64,000 nt of DNA from an uncultured Craurococcus sp. GTDB taxonomy: Bacteria > Pseudomonadota > Alphaproteobacteria > Acetobacterales > Acetobacteraceae. Location of the stretch: positions 48,305 through 112,304 of the forward strand of contig CADCTD010000165.1 in NCBI GenBank assembly GCA_902805545.1, given 5' to 3'. The position numbers were made by a program, and so were the translations under genes. The notes below the pieces were generated by a model. That model was not told where the DNA came from. It ran no database searches and was given only the letters and a program-made list of their open reading frames with translations. Below, in pieces: positions 56,700-64,000 of this stretch; the first letter of the stretch is position 1, and each line of letters starts with the position of its first letter.

Positions 56700-57395
56700 T
56701 CAGACCTGCTCGGGCTTCAGCCAGTCGCCGCCGCGGTCCACCTGGACCACGCGGTTCACGTAGACGCCGGGCGTGCCGACCATATGCGGGTGCAGCTCGC
56801 CGAGCTCGCGGATGTGCTGCGCCTGGGCGATGGTCAGCTCGGCGCCCATCGCCATGATCGGGTTGAAGTTGCCGCCCGACCCCCGGTAGACGAGGTTGCC
56901 CCAGCGATCCGCCTCCCAGGCCTCGACCAGCGCCACGTCGCCCTTGAGGGCGCGCTCCATCACATAGGTCTTGCCCTCGAACTCCCGGCTCTCCTTGCCG
57001 CGGGCGAGCAGGGTGCCGGCGGCCGTCGCGGTGTAGAAGGCGGGGATGCCGGCACCGGCGGCGCGGATGCGCTCGGCAAGGGTCCCCTGGGGCACCAGCT
57101 CCAGCTCGATCTTGCCCTCGCGGTAGAGGGTCTCGAACACCACCGGGTCCTTGCTGCGGGGGAAGGAGCAGACGATCTTCCGCACCTGGCCCTGGTCCAT
57201 CAGCTTGGCGACGCCGACGCGGCCGGCGCCGGCATTGTTCAGCACGATGGTGAGGTCGCGGGCGCCCTGCTCGATCAGCCCCTCGATCAGCACGTCGGGC
57301 TGGCCGACGCTGCCGAAGCCGCCGATGAGCACGGTAGAGCCATCCCTCACGCCGGCCAGCGCCTCGGCGACCGATTGCACGATCTTGTTGATCAT
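56700..57395 (-). CDS. 3-oxoacid CoA-transferase subunit A
   Basis: 231 aa. MINKIVQSVAEALAGVRDG and VLIGGFGSVGQPDVLIEGL match PcaI/ScoA, with GRGKESREFEGKTYVMERAL near the middle. The N-terminus is closer to PcaI, but no other protocatechuate genes are nearby, so the substrate is open. It pairs with the B subunit in this operon of acyl-CoA enzymes. GGGAGGGACAAGG precedes ATG 57395. Confidence 0.92.
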   Translation of the reverse strand: MINKIVQSVAEALAGVRDGSTVLIGGFGSVGQPDVLIEGLIEQGARDLTIVLNNAGAGRVGVAKLMDQGQVRKIVCSFPRSKDPVVFETLYREGKIELELVPQGTLAERIRAAGAGIPAFYTATAAGTLLARGKESREFEGKTYVMERALKGDVALVEAWEADRWGNLVYRGSGGNFNPIMAMGAELTIAQAQHIRELGELHPHMVGTPGVYVNRVVQVDRGGDWLKPEQV

Positions 57396-57449
57396 CCTTG
57401 TCCCTCCCGGGGGGCTGCCGAATGAGGTAACGCCCCCTTCGCCCCCGGT

Positions 57450-58283
57450 CTAGTCCCGCCCCCGCATATGGCCGTTCACCACGATATGGCCCGGCACGGC
57501 GGCCAGCCGCGGCAGGTCGCCGGCAATCAGCGCCCCGCCGAGCTCCAGCGCCTGCGCATAGGCGGCGCGGGCGATGGCGCCGCCGACGCTGACCCGCCGC
57601 ACGCCCGCCTCGGCCAGCACCGCCAGCGGCACCAGCCCGCTGCGCGGGCCGAGCAGCACATTGACGGGGCGGGGCGCGACCGCCTGCACGACGCGGCGGA
57701 TGGCATCGATATCGGGCAGGCCGGGGGCATAGAGGCAATCCGCCCCGGCCTCGGCGAAGGCGGTCAGGCGGCGGAGCGTGTCGTCGAGATCGGCGCGCCC
57801 GTGCAGGAAATTCTCGGCCCGCGCCGTGAGCACGAAGGGGTGGCCCCCTCCCCGCGCGGCCACGACGGCGGCGCGGATGCGGGCGACGGCGGCGTCGAAG
57901 CCGTGGATCGGCGCGGCCGGGTCGCCGGTCGTGTCCTCGATGGTGCAGCCGGCGAGGCCGGCCTCGATCGCGGCCCGCACGGTCGCGGCACAGGCCTCGG
58001 GCGCGGGGCCATAGCCGTCCTCGAGATCGGCCGAGACCGGCAGGCTGGTCTCCGCCAGGATCGCGCGGGCATTGGCGAGCGCCTCGGCCTTCCCGATCGC
58101 GCCGTCGCGCCGGCCGAGCGTCCAGGCCGCGCCGGCCGAAGTGGTGGCCAGCGCCTGCGGACCGAGCGAGGCCAGCAGCCGGGTGCTGCCGGCATCCCAG
58201 GCATTGGGCAGGACGAAGCAGCCCTCCCGGTGCAGCGCAGCGAAGGCTTCGGCGCGCGCCGCGGCATCCCGTGCTTCGATCAT
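57450..58283 (-). CDS. Isocitrate lyase/PEP mutase-family protein
   Basis: 277 aa TIM-barrel. VLPNAWDAGSTRLLASLG, SADLEDGYG with metal-binding acids, IEDTTGDP and LTARAENFL are typical of the PEP mutase/oxaloacetate-decarboxylase-like branch of the ICL superfamily, with no KKCGH Cys loop of isocitrate lyase. It may cleave or decarboxylate a 2-oxo or 2-hydroxy acid. Coupled by an ATGA overlap to the exonuclease gene upstream. Confidence 0.85.
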   Translation of the reverse strand: MIEARDAAARAEAFAALHREGCFVLPNAWDAGSTRLLASLGPQALATTSAGAAWTLGRRDGAIGKAEALANARAILAETSLPVSADLEDGYGPAPEACAATVRAAIEAGLAGCTIEDTTGDPAAPIHGFDAAVARIRAAVVAARGGGHPFVLTARAENFLHGRADLDDTLRRLTAFAEAGADCLYAPGLPDIDAIRRVVQAVAPRPVNVLLGPRSGLVPLAVLAEAGVRRVSVGGAIARAAYAQALELGGALIAGDLPRLAAVPGHIVVNGHMRGRD

Positions 58284-58852
58284 CCGGCGATCTCCCCTTC
58301 CGGTCCGTTGGTGATGCCGTGCAGGCGCATCGGCACCGGCGGCAGCCCGTGCAGCCGCCGCAGCAATTGCACGGCGAGCCAGGCATCCTCCAGCGCGCCG
58401 TGCAGCGCCGTCTCCCGCCCGAAGCCGCAGGCGGCGGCGGCGCGGGCGAGGCCCACCCGCTCGCCGGGATAGGCGCGGCGCCAGGCCTGCATGGTGCAGA
58501 ACCCGCCGCTCCAGGGCGGCTCCAGCCCCAGCCGCTCGAATTCGCTCCCGAGCATCCGCCGGTCGAAGGCGAAGTTGTGCGCCGCCGCCGCATGGCCGCC
58601 GAAGAAGGCCGTGACTTCCTCGGCATGCTCGGCGAAGGGCGGGTGGCAGGCAAGGAAGGCATCCGACATGCCATGCACGCGGATGGCACCCCAATGGCAG
58701 GGGATGCCGGGCGCGAAGGCCAGGTGCAGCGTCGCCTCCGGCTCCAGCGCCGCGTCCAGCCGCACGGCGCCGAGGGAGACGACGCGGTCCTCCGCGCCGG
58801 CGCCCGTGGTCTCGGTGTCGAAGACGGTGACGGGGCCGAGCGTCCAGCCCAT
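58280..58852 (-). CDS. DnaQ-like 3'-5' exonuclease inside a catabolic operon
   Basis: 190 aa DEDDh-fold exonuclease: VTVFDTETTGAG with Asp and Glu, AAHNFAFDRRMLGSEF, and HGALEDAWLAVQLL. It is smaller and distinct from dnaQ at 32185. The gene lies between acyl-CoA enzymes with no gaps, 1 nt after the hydratase stop and overlapping the lyase-like gene by ATGA. I start at 58852; 58879 would overlap the hydratase by 26 nt. Link to catabolism unclear. Confidence 0.82.
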   Translation of the reverse strand: MGWTLGPVTVFDTETTGAGAEDRVVSLGAVRLDAALEPEATLHLAFAPGIPCHWGAIRVHGMSDAFLACHPPFAEHAEEVTAFFGGHAAAAHNFAFDRRMLGSEFERLGLEPPWSGGFCTMQAWRRAYPGERVGLARAAAACGFGRETALHGALEDAWLAVQLLRRLHGLPPVPMRLHGITNGPEGEIAG

Positions 58853-58853
58853 C

Positions 58854-59714
58854 TCAGCCGGCGAAGCGGAAGCGCCCATTGCTGATCACCTGCTTGTCGC
58901 GTTCCACCACGCGGGCGCGGAAGGCGGCGCCGCCCTCCTCCTGCCAGACCTCCGTGCGGATGGTCTCGCCGGGGAAGACGGGCGAGGAGAAGCGCAGGTC
59001 GATCGATCCGAAGCGCGCCGTGTCATAGCCGCAGACGGCGCGCAGCAGGGCGTGGCAGACGGTGCCGAAGGTGCAGAGCCCGTGCAGGATCGGCCGGGGG
59101 AAGCCGGCCTGCTTCGCCACCGCCGGGTCGATATGCAGCGGGTTGAGGTCGGAATTGAGCCGGTAGACCAGCGCCTGCTCCGGCCGCGTCGCCAGGTCTA
59201 GGGTGATGTCCGGGGCGCGCTCGGGCTCGGGGTGCGGCTGCTTCACCGGGCCGGAGGGGCCGCCGAAGCCGCCATTGCCGCGCATGAAGCTGGTGGAGGT
59301 GGTGGTGGCCAGCAGCTCGCCCGTCTTCGCATCGAGGATCTCGCGCTCGGAATACATCAGCGCGCCGCGGCCCTCGCCGCGGTCGACCAGGCCGGTGATG
59401 CGGGAGCGGCCGATCAGCTCGCCCTCGGTCGGCAGCGGCCGGTGCAGGACGAGGCCCTGCTCGCCATGGAGGATCTGCTGCCAGACGATGCCGGTATCCG
59501 GGTTGCGCGACCAGAAGCCGGGCGAGGCGAGCACCACGGGCATCGACGGCATGACCTTCAGCCACGGCTCGTAGAGGAAGTCGAGCTGCCGCTCGTCCAT
59601 CGGGTCCTGGCCGAGGCCGACGGAGAAATTGTAGAGCGCCACATCCTGCCAGCGGAGGGTCTGGCGGACTTCCGGGATGGGGTAGTTCATCAGCTGGTCG
59701 TAGTTGATGGGCAT
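58854..59714 (-). CDS. MaoC-like double hotdog hydratase
   Basis: 286 aa. The hydratase-2 motif YRLNSDLNPLHIDP with Asp and His is in the second half, followed by FPRPILHGLCTFG. The first half is a degenerate hotdog, as in peroxisomal-type 2-enoyl-CoA hydratases. It should hydrate an enoyl-CoA to the R-3-hydroxyacyl-CoA. It starts 1 nt after the acyl-CoA synthetase stop. Confidence 0.88.
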   Translation of the reverse strand: MPINYDQLMNYPIPEVRQTLRWQDVALYNFSVGLGQDPMDERQLDFLYEPWLKVMPSMPVVLASPGFWSRNPDTGIVWQQILHGEQGLVLHRPLPTEGELIGRSRITGLVDRGEGRGALMYSEREILDAKTGELLATTTSTSFMRGNGGFGGPSGPVKQPHPEPERAPDITLDLATRPEQALVYRLNSDLNPLHIDPAVAKQAGFPRPILHGLCTFGTVCHALLRAVCGYDTARFGSIDLRFSSPVFPGETIRTEVWQEEGGAAFRARVVERDKQVISNGRFRFAG

Positions 59715-59715
59715 C

Positions 59716-61848
59716 TCAATGGCCTCCGCCTTGAAGCTCGATCACCGCATCGGCCGCGTAGCAGCCCTGGCCGGCGGGCAGCACCAGCACCGGGTTCACG
59801 TCGACGCCGGCGAGGCGCGGCCCGGCGGCGGCGGCGAAGGCCGAGAGGGCCGAGAGGACCTCGGCGAGCGCCGCCACATCGGCCTTCGGCCGGCCGCGGG
59901 CGCCGTCGAGCAGCGGGAAGCCGCGCAGCGAGCGGATCAGCCGCTCCGCCTCCGCCAGATCGAACGGGCAGCGGCGGAAGGCGACGTCCTTCAGCACCTC
60001 GATGAAGATGCCGCCGAGGCCCACCATCGCCACCGGGCCGAAGACCGGGTCGCGGAAGACGCCGAGCGCCATCTCGACGGCACCCTTGATCTGCCTGGAG
60101 ACGAGCACGCCCTCGATCCGCGCCGCCGGGGCGTGGTGGCGGGCGCGGTCGAGCAGGGTGGCGAAGCCGTGCCGCACCTGGGAGGCATCGGCGATGTCGA
60201 GGAGGACGCCGCCCATCTCGCTCTTGTGGAGGATGTCGGGGCTGAGGATCTTCAGCACCACCGGGTAGCCGATCGACTCGGCGGCGGCGACGGCGGCCTC
60301 GCTGTCGGGGGCGGCATGCTCGGGCACGGCGGGGATGCCGGCGGCGGCGAGCAGCGACTTCGCCACGGCCTCGCTCGGGGCCATCGCCGGCAGCTCGACC
60401 TCCGGCAGCGGGATCGCGGCGCGCGGCTCCTCGGCGCGGGCGAAGGCGGCGCCGAAGCGGCCCATCGCCTCGATGGCGACGACGGCGCGCGACGGGTCCT
60501 CGAAGCAGAGCCAGCCATCGGCCTCGTAGTCGCGCACCTTGTTGGGCGCGAGCATGGACATGACCCAGAGCCGGTCGGGATGCGCCTCCCGGACGGCCCG
60601 CATTTCCTGGTGCAGCTTCGGCCCGAGGCTGCGGCCGGCCGCCGTCTGCGACCAGAAGGAGAGGATGGAGCTGTAGCCGCCATCCACCGCGACACTCTCG
60701 GCGAAGGCGGAGATGAGCTTCAGGTCGTTCGTCACCTGCGCGGTGCAGTCGACCGGGTTGCGCGGGGCGCAGAAGGGGATCAGCGCCCGCAGCTTGGCCT
60801 GCGCCTCCTCCGGCATGGGCGGCATGGGCAGGCCCGCCGCCTCCGCGGCATCCGAGATGAGGACGCCGGCGCCGCCGGAGACGGTCAGCACGCCGAGCGT
60901 GTTGCGCGCAGGGTAGATGCGGCGCGTCGCGGCATAGGCGATGTCGAGCATCTCCTCCGTCGTCCGCGCCCGCACCACGCCGAACTCGTCGAGCACCGCC
61001 TGGGTGACGGCGTCATCGCCGGCGATGGAGGCGGTGTGGGACTGCGCCGCCGCGCCGCCCAATTGGCTGCGGCCGACCTTCATCATCACGATCGGCTTGC
61101 GGTTGCGCCGCGCCAGGTCGAGGGCGGCGAGGAAGCTCTCGCTCTCGCGGATGCCCTCGGCATAGGCGCAGATGACGTCGACCTCCGGCGCCTGGGCCAT
61201 CCAGCCCAGCACGTCGCCGAGCGCGACCTCCGCCTCGTTGCCCGTGGTGATGCAGACCTGGGTGCCGATGCCGCGGTCGAGCGCCGCCGAGAAGATATGC
61301 GTGCCATAGGCGCCGGATTGCGAGGCGATGCCGATCCGCCCGGGGATGGGCCAACCCTTCTCGAAGCTCGCGGTGAAGGTGCCGTAGAAGCGGATCGCGT
61401 CGTTGAAGACGCCGAGGCAATTCGGCCCGAGCAGGCGGATGCCGTGGCGGCGGGCGACCTCGGTCATGCGCTGCTGCGCGGCGGCACCGGCCTCGTCCAT
61501 CTCGGCGAAGCCGGCGGTGAAGCAGATGACGGCGCGGCAGCCGCGGGCGCCGAGCTCGTCGAGGGCCTGGATGGCGAGCGCCGAGGGCACGGCGATGATG
61601 GCGACGTCGGGCGCGGCGGGCAGCTCGGCGATGGAGGCGAAGGCGGGCAGGCCCTGCACGGTCGGGCGCTTCGGGTTCACCGGCCAGATCGGGCCGGCGA
61701 AGCCGCGCTCCTTCATGTAGGCGATGGGCCGGCCGCCGATGCGGGCCGGCTCGTCGGAGGCGCCGATCACAGCGACAGAACGGGGCCGCACCAGAGGATC
61801 GAGGGAAGCGAAGCCCGAAAGCCCCGACGGCGCGGCAGCGGCAGACAT
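59716..61848 (-). CDS. ADP-forming acyl-CoA synthetase
   Basis: 710 aa. The N-terminal CoA-binding domain has SVAVIGASDEP; the catalytic His of the phospho-enzyme lies in AQSHTASIAG; an ATP-grasp domain is in the C-terminal third (VLKILSPDILHKSEMGGV, VDVNPVLV). It activates a carboxylic acid to its CoA ester with ATP to ADP and phosphate. It is the first gene of the operon and sets up the substrate for the acyl-CoA steps that follow. Confidence 0.9.
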   Translation of the reverse strand: MSAAAAPSGLSGFASLDPLVRPRSVAVIGASDEPARIGGRPIAYMKERGFAGPIWPVNPKRPTVQGLPAFASIAELPAAPDVAIIAVPSALAIQALDELGARGCRAVICFTAGFAEMDEAGAAAQQRMTEVARRHGIRLLGPNCLGVFNDAIRFYGTFTASFEKGWPIPGRIGIASQSGAYGTHIFSAALDRGIGTQVCITTGNEAEVALGDVLGWMAQAPEVDVICAYAEGIRESESFLAALDLARRNRKPIVMMKVGRSQLGGAAAQSHTASIAGDDAVTQAVLDEFGVVRARTTEEMLDIAYAATRRIYPARNTLGVLTVSGGAGVLISDAAEAAGLPMPPMPEEAQAKLRALIPFCAPRNPVDCTAQVTNDLKLISAFAESVAVDGGYSSILSFWSQTAAGRSLGPKLHQEMRAVREAHPDRLWVMSMLAPNKVRDYEADGWLCFEDPSRAVVAIEAMGRFGAAFARAEEPRAAIPLPEVELPAMAPSEAVAKSLLAAAGIPAVPEHAAPDSEAAVAAAESIGYPVVLKILSPDILHKSEMGGVLLDIADASQVRHGFATLLDRARHHAPAARIEGVLVSRQIKGAVEMALGVFRDPVFGPVAMVGLGGIFIEVLKDVAFRRCPFDLAEAERLIRSLRGFPLLDGARGRPKADVAALAEVLSALSAFAAAAGPRLAGVDVNPVLVLPAGQGCYAADAVIELQGGGH

Positions 61849-61921
61849 CCTTGGCCCTTCCCCTTGTCCCTCAGCGGGCCGCAGCCTGGGGGAGGCGGGC
61901 GATCAGGGCAAGAGGGGGCGG

Positions 61922-62101
61922 TCAGGCCTCCTCCTCGTCATCCTCCTCGTCCTCGTCGAGCTCCTCGTCATCTTCGTCGTCGTCGTCGTACTCGTCTTCA
62001 TCCTCGTCGAACTCGTCCTCCTCATCCTCCTCGTCGGGATCGCCGCCGAGCCAGGGGCCGGCGGCGAGGAGGGTCAGGAGCTCGGGATCAAGGCTCGGCA
62101 T
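61922..62101 (-). CDS. 59-residue, extremely acidic small protein
   Basis: Starts MPSLDPELLTLLAAGPWLGG (residues 1-20), a mildly hydrophobic or amphipathic head, followed by 38 residues almost only of Asp and Glu with one Phe, one Tyr and one Leu, and ends with Ala before TGA. ATG 62101 has AAGGAA about 7 nt upstream. It lies between the transglycosylase and the acyl-CoA synthetase genes. The opposite strand is an open poly-Ser frame that I treat as a shadow. Function unknown; a cation-binding, histone-like mimic or chaperone-type acidic tail are possibilities. Confidence 0.75.
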   Translation of the reverse strand: MPSLDPELLTLLAAGPWLGGDPDEEDEEDEFDEDEDEYDDDDEDDEELDEDEEDDEEEA

Positions 62102-62145
62102 GGCGATTTCCTTGCGCGGGCGGACAGTCGCACAACCGGCGAGGC

Positions 62146-62166
62146 GGGGGCGGGTTCCCCGCCCCC
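62146..62166 (-). terminator. GC hairpin after the SLT-SPOR gene
   Basis: GGGGGCGGG (62146-62154) and CCCGCCCCC (62158-62166) form a perfect 9-bp stem with a TTC loop, 4 nt past the transglycosylase stop. No T run follows, so it may be a stabilising or Rho-associated hairpin. Confidence 0.4.
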
Positions 62167-62170
62167 CCGG

Positions 62171-63619
62171 TCAGCTCTGCGCGTCGGGCGAGAGGACCAT
62201 GCAGGCGCCGCTGCGGCGCAGCCGCTCGCAGACCGACTGGGCCGAGGTTTGCGAGAGGCCGGTGACGCGGGCGCGGTAGAGCCTGCCGCGGCCGGCGGCG
62301 ACCGGCTGCACCTGGGCCTGGCCGCCGCCGGCCTCGCGGGCGGCATTGGCGGCGCTGCGGGCCAGGTTCTCGCTGGCGAAGGCGCCGACCTGGACGGCCC
62401 AGGCACCCGTCGCCGGCGCGCGGGCCGTGCCGGCACGGAGCGAGGCAGGCAGGCTGCTGGCATTGGCGCTCGACACCATCCCGCCGAAGCCCTGCAGCAG
62501 GCCGGGCTGCTGCGCCGGCTGGAAGGGCATGCCGCGGGCGGGTGCCGTCGCCGGGCGCGGCGCGGGCGCCGCATTGGCGGAGGCGAGGACGGAGTTGCGC
62601 GGCGCCGGGGCGGAGAGAGCCGGCACGCGCGGCTTCGGTGCGGCGGGGGCCCAGTCGCGCGGCGCGGCGGGCGGCGGCTCGGCGGCGGCACGGGCTTCCG
62701 CCTCCATCAGCCGCTGCGCGCCCTGCGCGGTCGAGCCGTCGGGAATCGGGTCCATGCGGACGACCGCGCTGTTGTCGAGCGAGGCGAGCTGCACCGGTGC
62801 GGCCTGCGCATAGGTGCTGCCATCCGGGATCGGCTCCATCCGGACGACCGGTCCGGCCGGGAGCTGGGCCACCTGCACGCCGGGGTCGAGCGCCTGGCGC
62901 TGCTCGCGGAGCGCGATCATCGTCGACGGGTCCATACGCCGCGGGCCAGCCGGGATGCTCAGCGGGATCTCCGCCGCGGCATAGATCTCCGGCGCCGCGC
63001 GGCGGCTCGGATGCTGGCCGACGATGTTGGGGCCGATCCGGGCGACGTAGTTGCGCGTCTCCGCCGGCAGACCCCTGCTGTTCCAGAGATAGTCCTCGAG
63101 CCGCCGGGGCCCCGCATTGTAGGCGGCGAGGAAGGCCGGCGAGCCGTACAGGTCGTACATCTCGCGGATGTAAGCCGCACCCGCCATGACGCTGTCATAC
63201 GGGTGGTAGGGGTCGTTGCCGAGGCCGTAGCGGGCCTGGAGCTCGCGATAGGTGCCGGGCATGACCTGCATCAGCCCCATGGCGCCGACCGGGCTGGTGG
63301 CGGAGCTGCGGCCGCCGGATTCCTGGCGCATGACCTCGCGGATCCAGCGCTCCGGCACGTCGAAGCGGCGGGCGGCCTCGCGGATGTAGGGCCCCCACGG
63401 ATCGCCGGGCGGGCCGGGCGGATTGTAGCTGGCCGGGCGGTTGTAGCTGCCATGCGTGACAGCGACATGATGGCCGGAGCTCGGCCGGCTTGCCTGTTGC
63501 TGGCTGCAGGCCGCCAGCATGGCCAACACCGAGAGCGCCACTGCCGGCTGCGCCAGGCGCGTTGCGCGCCCCGCCCCGCCGGCCATGCCGCCGCGCGATG
63601 TCCTCTTCCCTTCGGGCAT
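62171..63619 (-). CDS. SLT lytic transglycosylase with C-terminal SPOR domain, lipoprotein
   Basis: 482 aa. Lipobox LAMLAAC gives a lipoprotein. The SLT domain has RQESGGRSSATSPVGAMGLMQ with the catalytic Glu, then MPGTYRELQARYG and AYNAGP. The middle is a Pro/Ala-rich linker with a repeated VVRMEPIPDGST and VVRMDPIPDGST. The end, WAVQVGAFASENLARSAANAAREAGG, is a SPOR domain that binds denuded septal glycan. It cleaves peptidoglycan, likely at the septum. Start 63619 has GGAG 9 nt upstream; ATG 63625 is the alternative. Confidence 0.9.
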   Translation of the reverse strand: MPEGKRTSRGGMAGGAGRATRLAQPAVALSVLAMLAACSQQQASRPSSGHHVAVTHGSYNRPASYNPPGPPGDPWGPYIREAARRFDVPERWIREVMRQESGGRSSATSPVGAMGLMQVMPGTYRELQARYGLGNDPYHPYDSVMAGAAYIREMYDLYGSPAFLAAYNAGPRRLEDYLWNSRGLPAETRNYVARIGPNIVGQHPSRRAAPEIYAAAEIPLSIPAGPRRMDPSTMIALREQRQALDPGVQVAQLPAGPVVRMEPIPDGSTYAQAAPVQLASLDNSAVVRMDPIPDGSTAQGAQRLMEAEARAAAEPPPAAPRDWAPAAPKPRVPALSAPAPRNSVLASANAAPAPRPATAPARGMPFQPAQQPGLLQGFGGMVSSANASSLPASLRAGTARAPATGAWAVQVGAFASENLARSAANAAREAGGGQAQVQPVAAGRGRLYRARVTGLSQTSAQSVCERLRRSGACMVLSPDAQS

Positions 63620-63897
63620 CCCCATTCGCTCCACCGGGTCTGGGACCACCGGGTACCCGAAGCCTGCCCCCCACGGATCCCTGCCGTCCCCACGGCGCGG
63701 AATCCCAGGCTTGCCCCGAAAACCTGGCGGACGTTCTACGTCCTGAAGCACTAGCCCTACACGGTCGTCCGGTCCGCCGGCAAGACTGCTTTGTTATCGC
63801 AATACTGTGCACAGGCATACACTTGCCTGTTACGAATTGCGACTCAAAGTTGTGCCGCCCTGGCGACTCATCGCCGATCCGGTCTATAGGCCCCGCC

Positions 63898-64000
63898 ATG
63901 CCGGATGGAACTGCCATGCCTGGGGCGCGGCCCGAGGCGCTTTATGTTTTTGATGCCCGGACGCCGCGGCGTCGCGCGGCGGCGCTCGGGGACATCGCCA
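63898..64000 (+). CDS. N-terminal fragment of an unidentified protein (cut by window edge)
   Basis: From ATG 63898, 34 codons run to the edge: a short leader, then EALYVFDARTPRRRAAALGDIA. The phrase VFDARTPR is loosely like the beginning of thiolases (VYDAVRTPRGRG), but this is too short to decide. ATG 63916 in the same frame may be the true start. About 278 nt upstream is AT-richer and probably holds promoters for this gene and the opposite transglycosylase. Confidence 0.5.
   Translation, partial: MPDGTAMPGARPEALYVFDARTPRRRAAALGDIA

Noticed and set aside
59704..62265. 853-codon plus-strand frame opposite the acyl-CoA synthetase
   Set aside because: Shadow of the minus-strand gene; His/Gly/Asp-rich composition typical of antisense translation in GC-rich DNA.
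61851..62279. Plus-strand frame with a long poly-Ser run
   Set aside because: It is the mirror of the acidic minus-strand gene; the Ser run is a direct consequence of GAG/GAC/GAT codons, and the frame runs into the transglycosylase gene.

Overview
The window is about 64 kb of very GC-rich DNA, roughly 70% or more by eye, packed with short-gapped or overlapping genes. Gene content points to an alphaproteobacterium of the Acetobacteraceae, a Roseomonas-like soil or water heterotroph. The evidence is four Bug/TctC-type tricarboxylate receptors, the dnaQ-coaE-aroE block typical of alphaproteobacteria, many catabolic dehydrogenases, and GTG starts with GTGA/ATGA stop-start overlaps. This placement is inference; there is no rRNA or other marker. 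I saw no tRNA, rRNA, CRISPR array, insertion sequence or phage structural gene.

Layout. 1-6.1 kb: the 5' end of an N-carbamoyl-D-amino-acid amidohydrolase, two SDR oxidoreductases, a polysaccharide deacetylase-family enzyme, a peptide-type ABC binding protein, then coupled pdxA-pdxJ for vitamin B6. 6.2-10 kb: a small membrane protein, a single-domain globin, an Hsp70-like ATPase domain protein, and two orphan response regulators whose 3' ends overlap. 10-15.1 kb: an RraA-like aldolase/thioesterase/Bug-receptor operon, then gndA-gntK-glycosyltransferase. 15.2-20.5 kb: a single-chain fusion of the three HcnABC/LhpFEB-type subunits, divergent from a DapA-family lyase and a partial amino-acid ABC transporter. 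I read this as a candidate hydroxyproline or related amino-acid catabolic locus. 20.6-22.9 kb: a secreted five-repeat protein coupled to an EF-hand protein. 22.9-29.1 kb: a family-5 binding protein and a SoeABC-like molybdoenzyme complex. 29-40 kb: an HpcH/HpaI aldolase, SDRs, dnaQ, an RlpA-like lipoprotein, coaE, aroE, two MFS transporters, an AraC-type regulator and small proteins. 40-43 kb: a D12-class adenine methyltransferase preceded by a toxin-5-like protein, and lpdA. 43-46 kb: three tandem Bug receptors. 46-49.5 kb: a type III polyketide synthase/methyltransferase/flavoprotein operon resembling srsABC. 49.6-52.9 kb: a radical SAM protein coupled to a DUF4130-UdgX fusion, and a YqhA-like membrane protein. 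53-61.8 kb: a nine-gene acyl-CoA degradation operon with an unexpected DnaQ-like exonuclease inside it. 61.9-64 kb: a 59-residue, extremely acidic protein, an SLT-SPOR lytic transglycosylase, and a truncated gene.

The items most worth attention are the five-repeat/EF-hand pair, the tri-modular dehydrogenase, the srsABC-like operon, the UdgX/radical SAM pair, the methyltransferase next to a toxin-like gene whose Shine-Dalgarno lies in a perfect hairpin, and several other start sites buried in inverted repeats.
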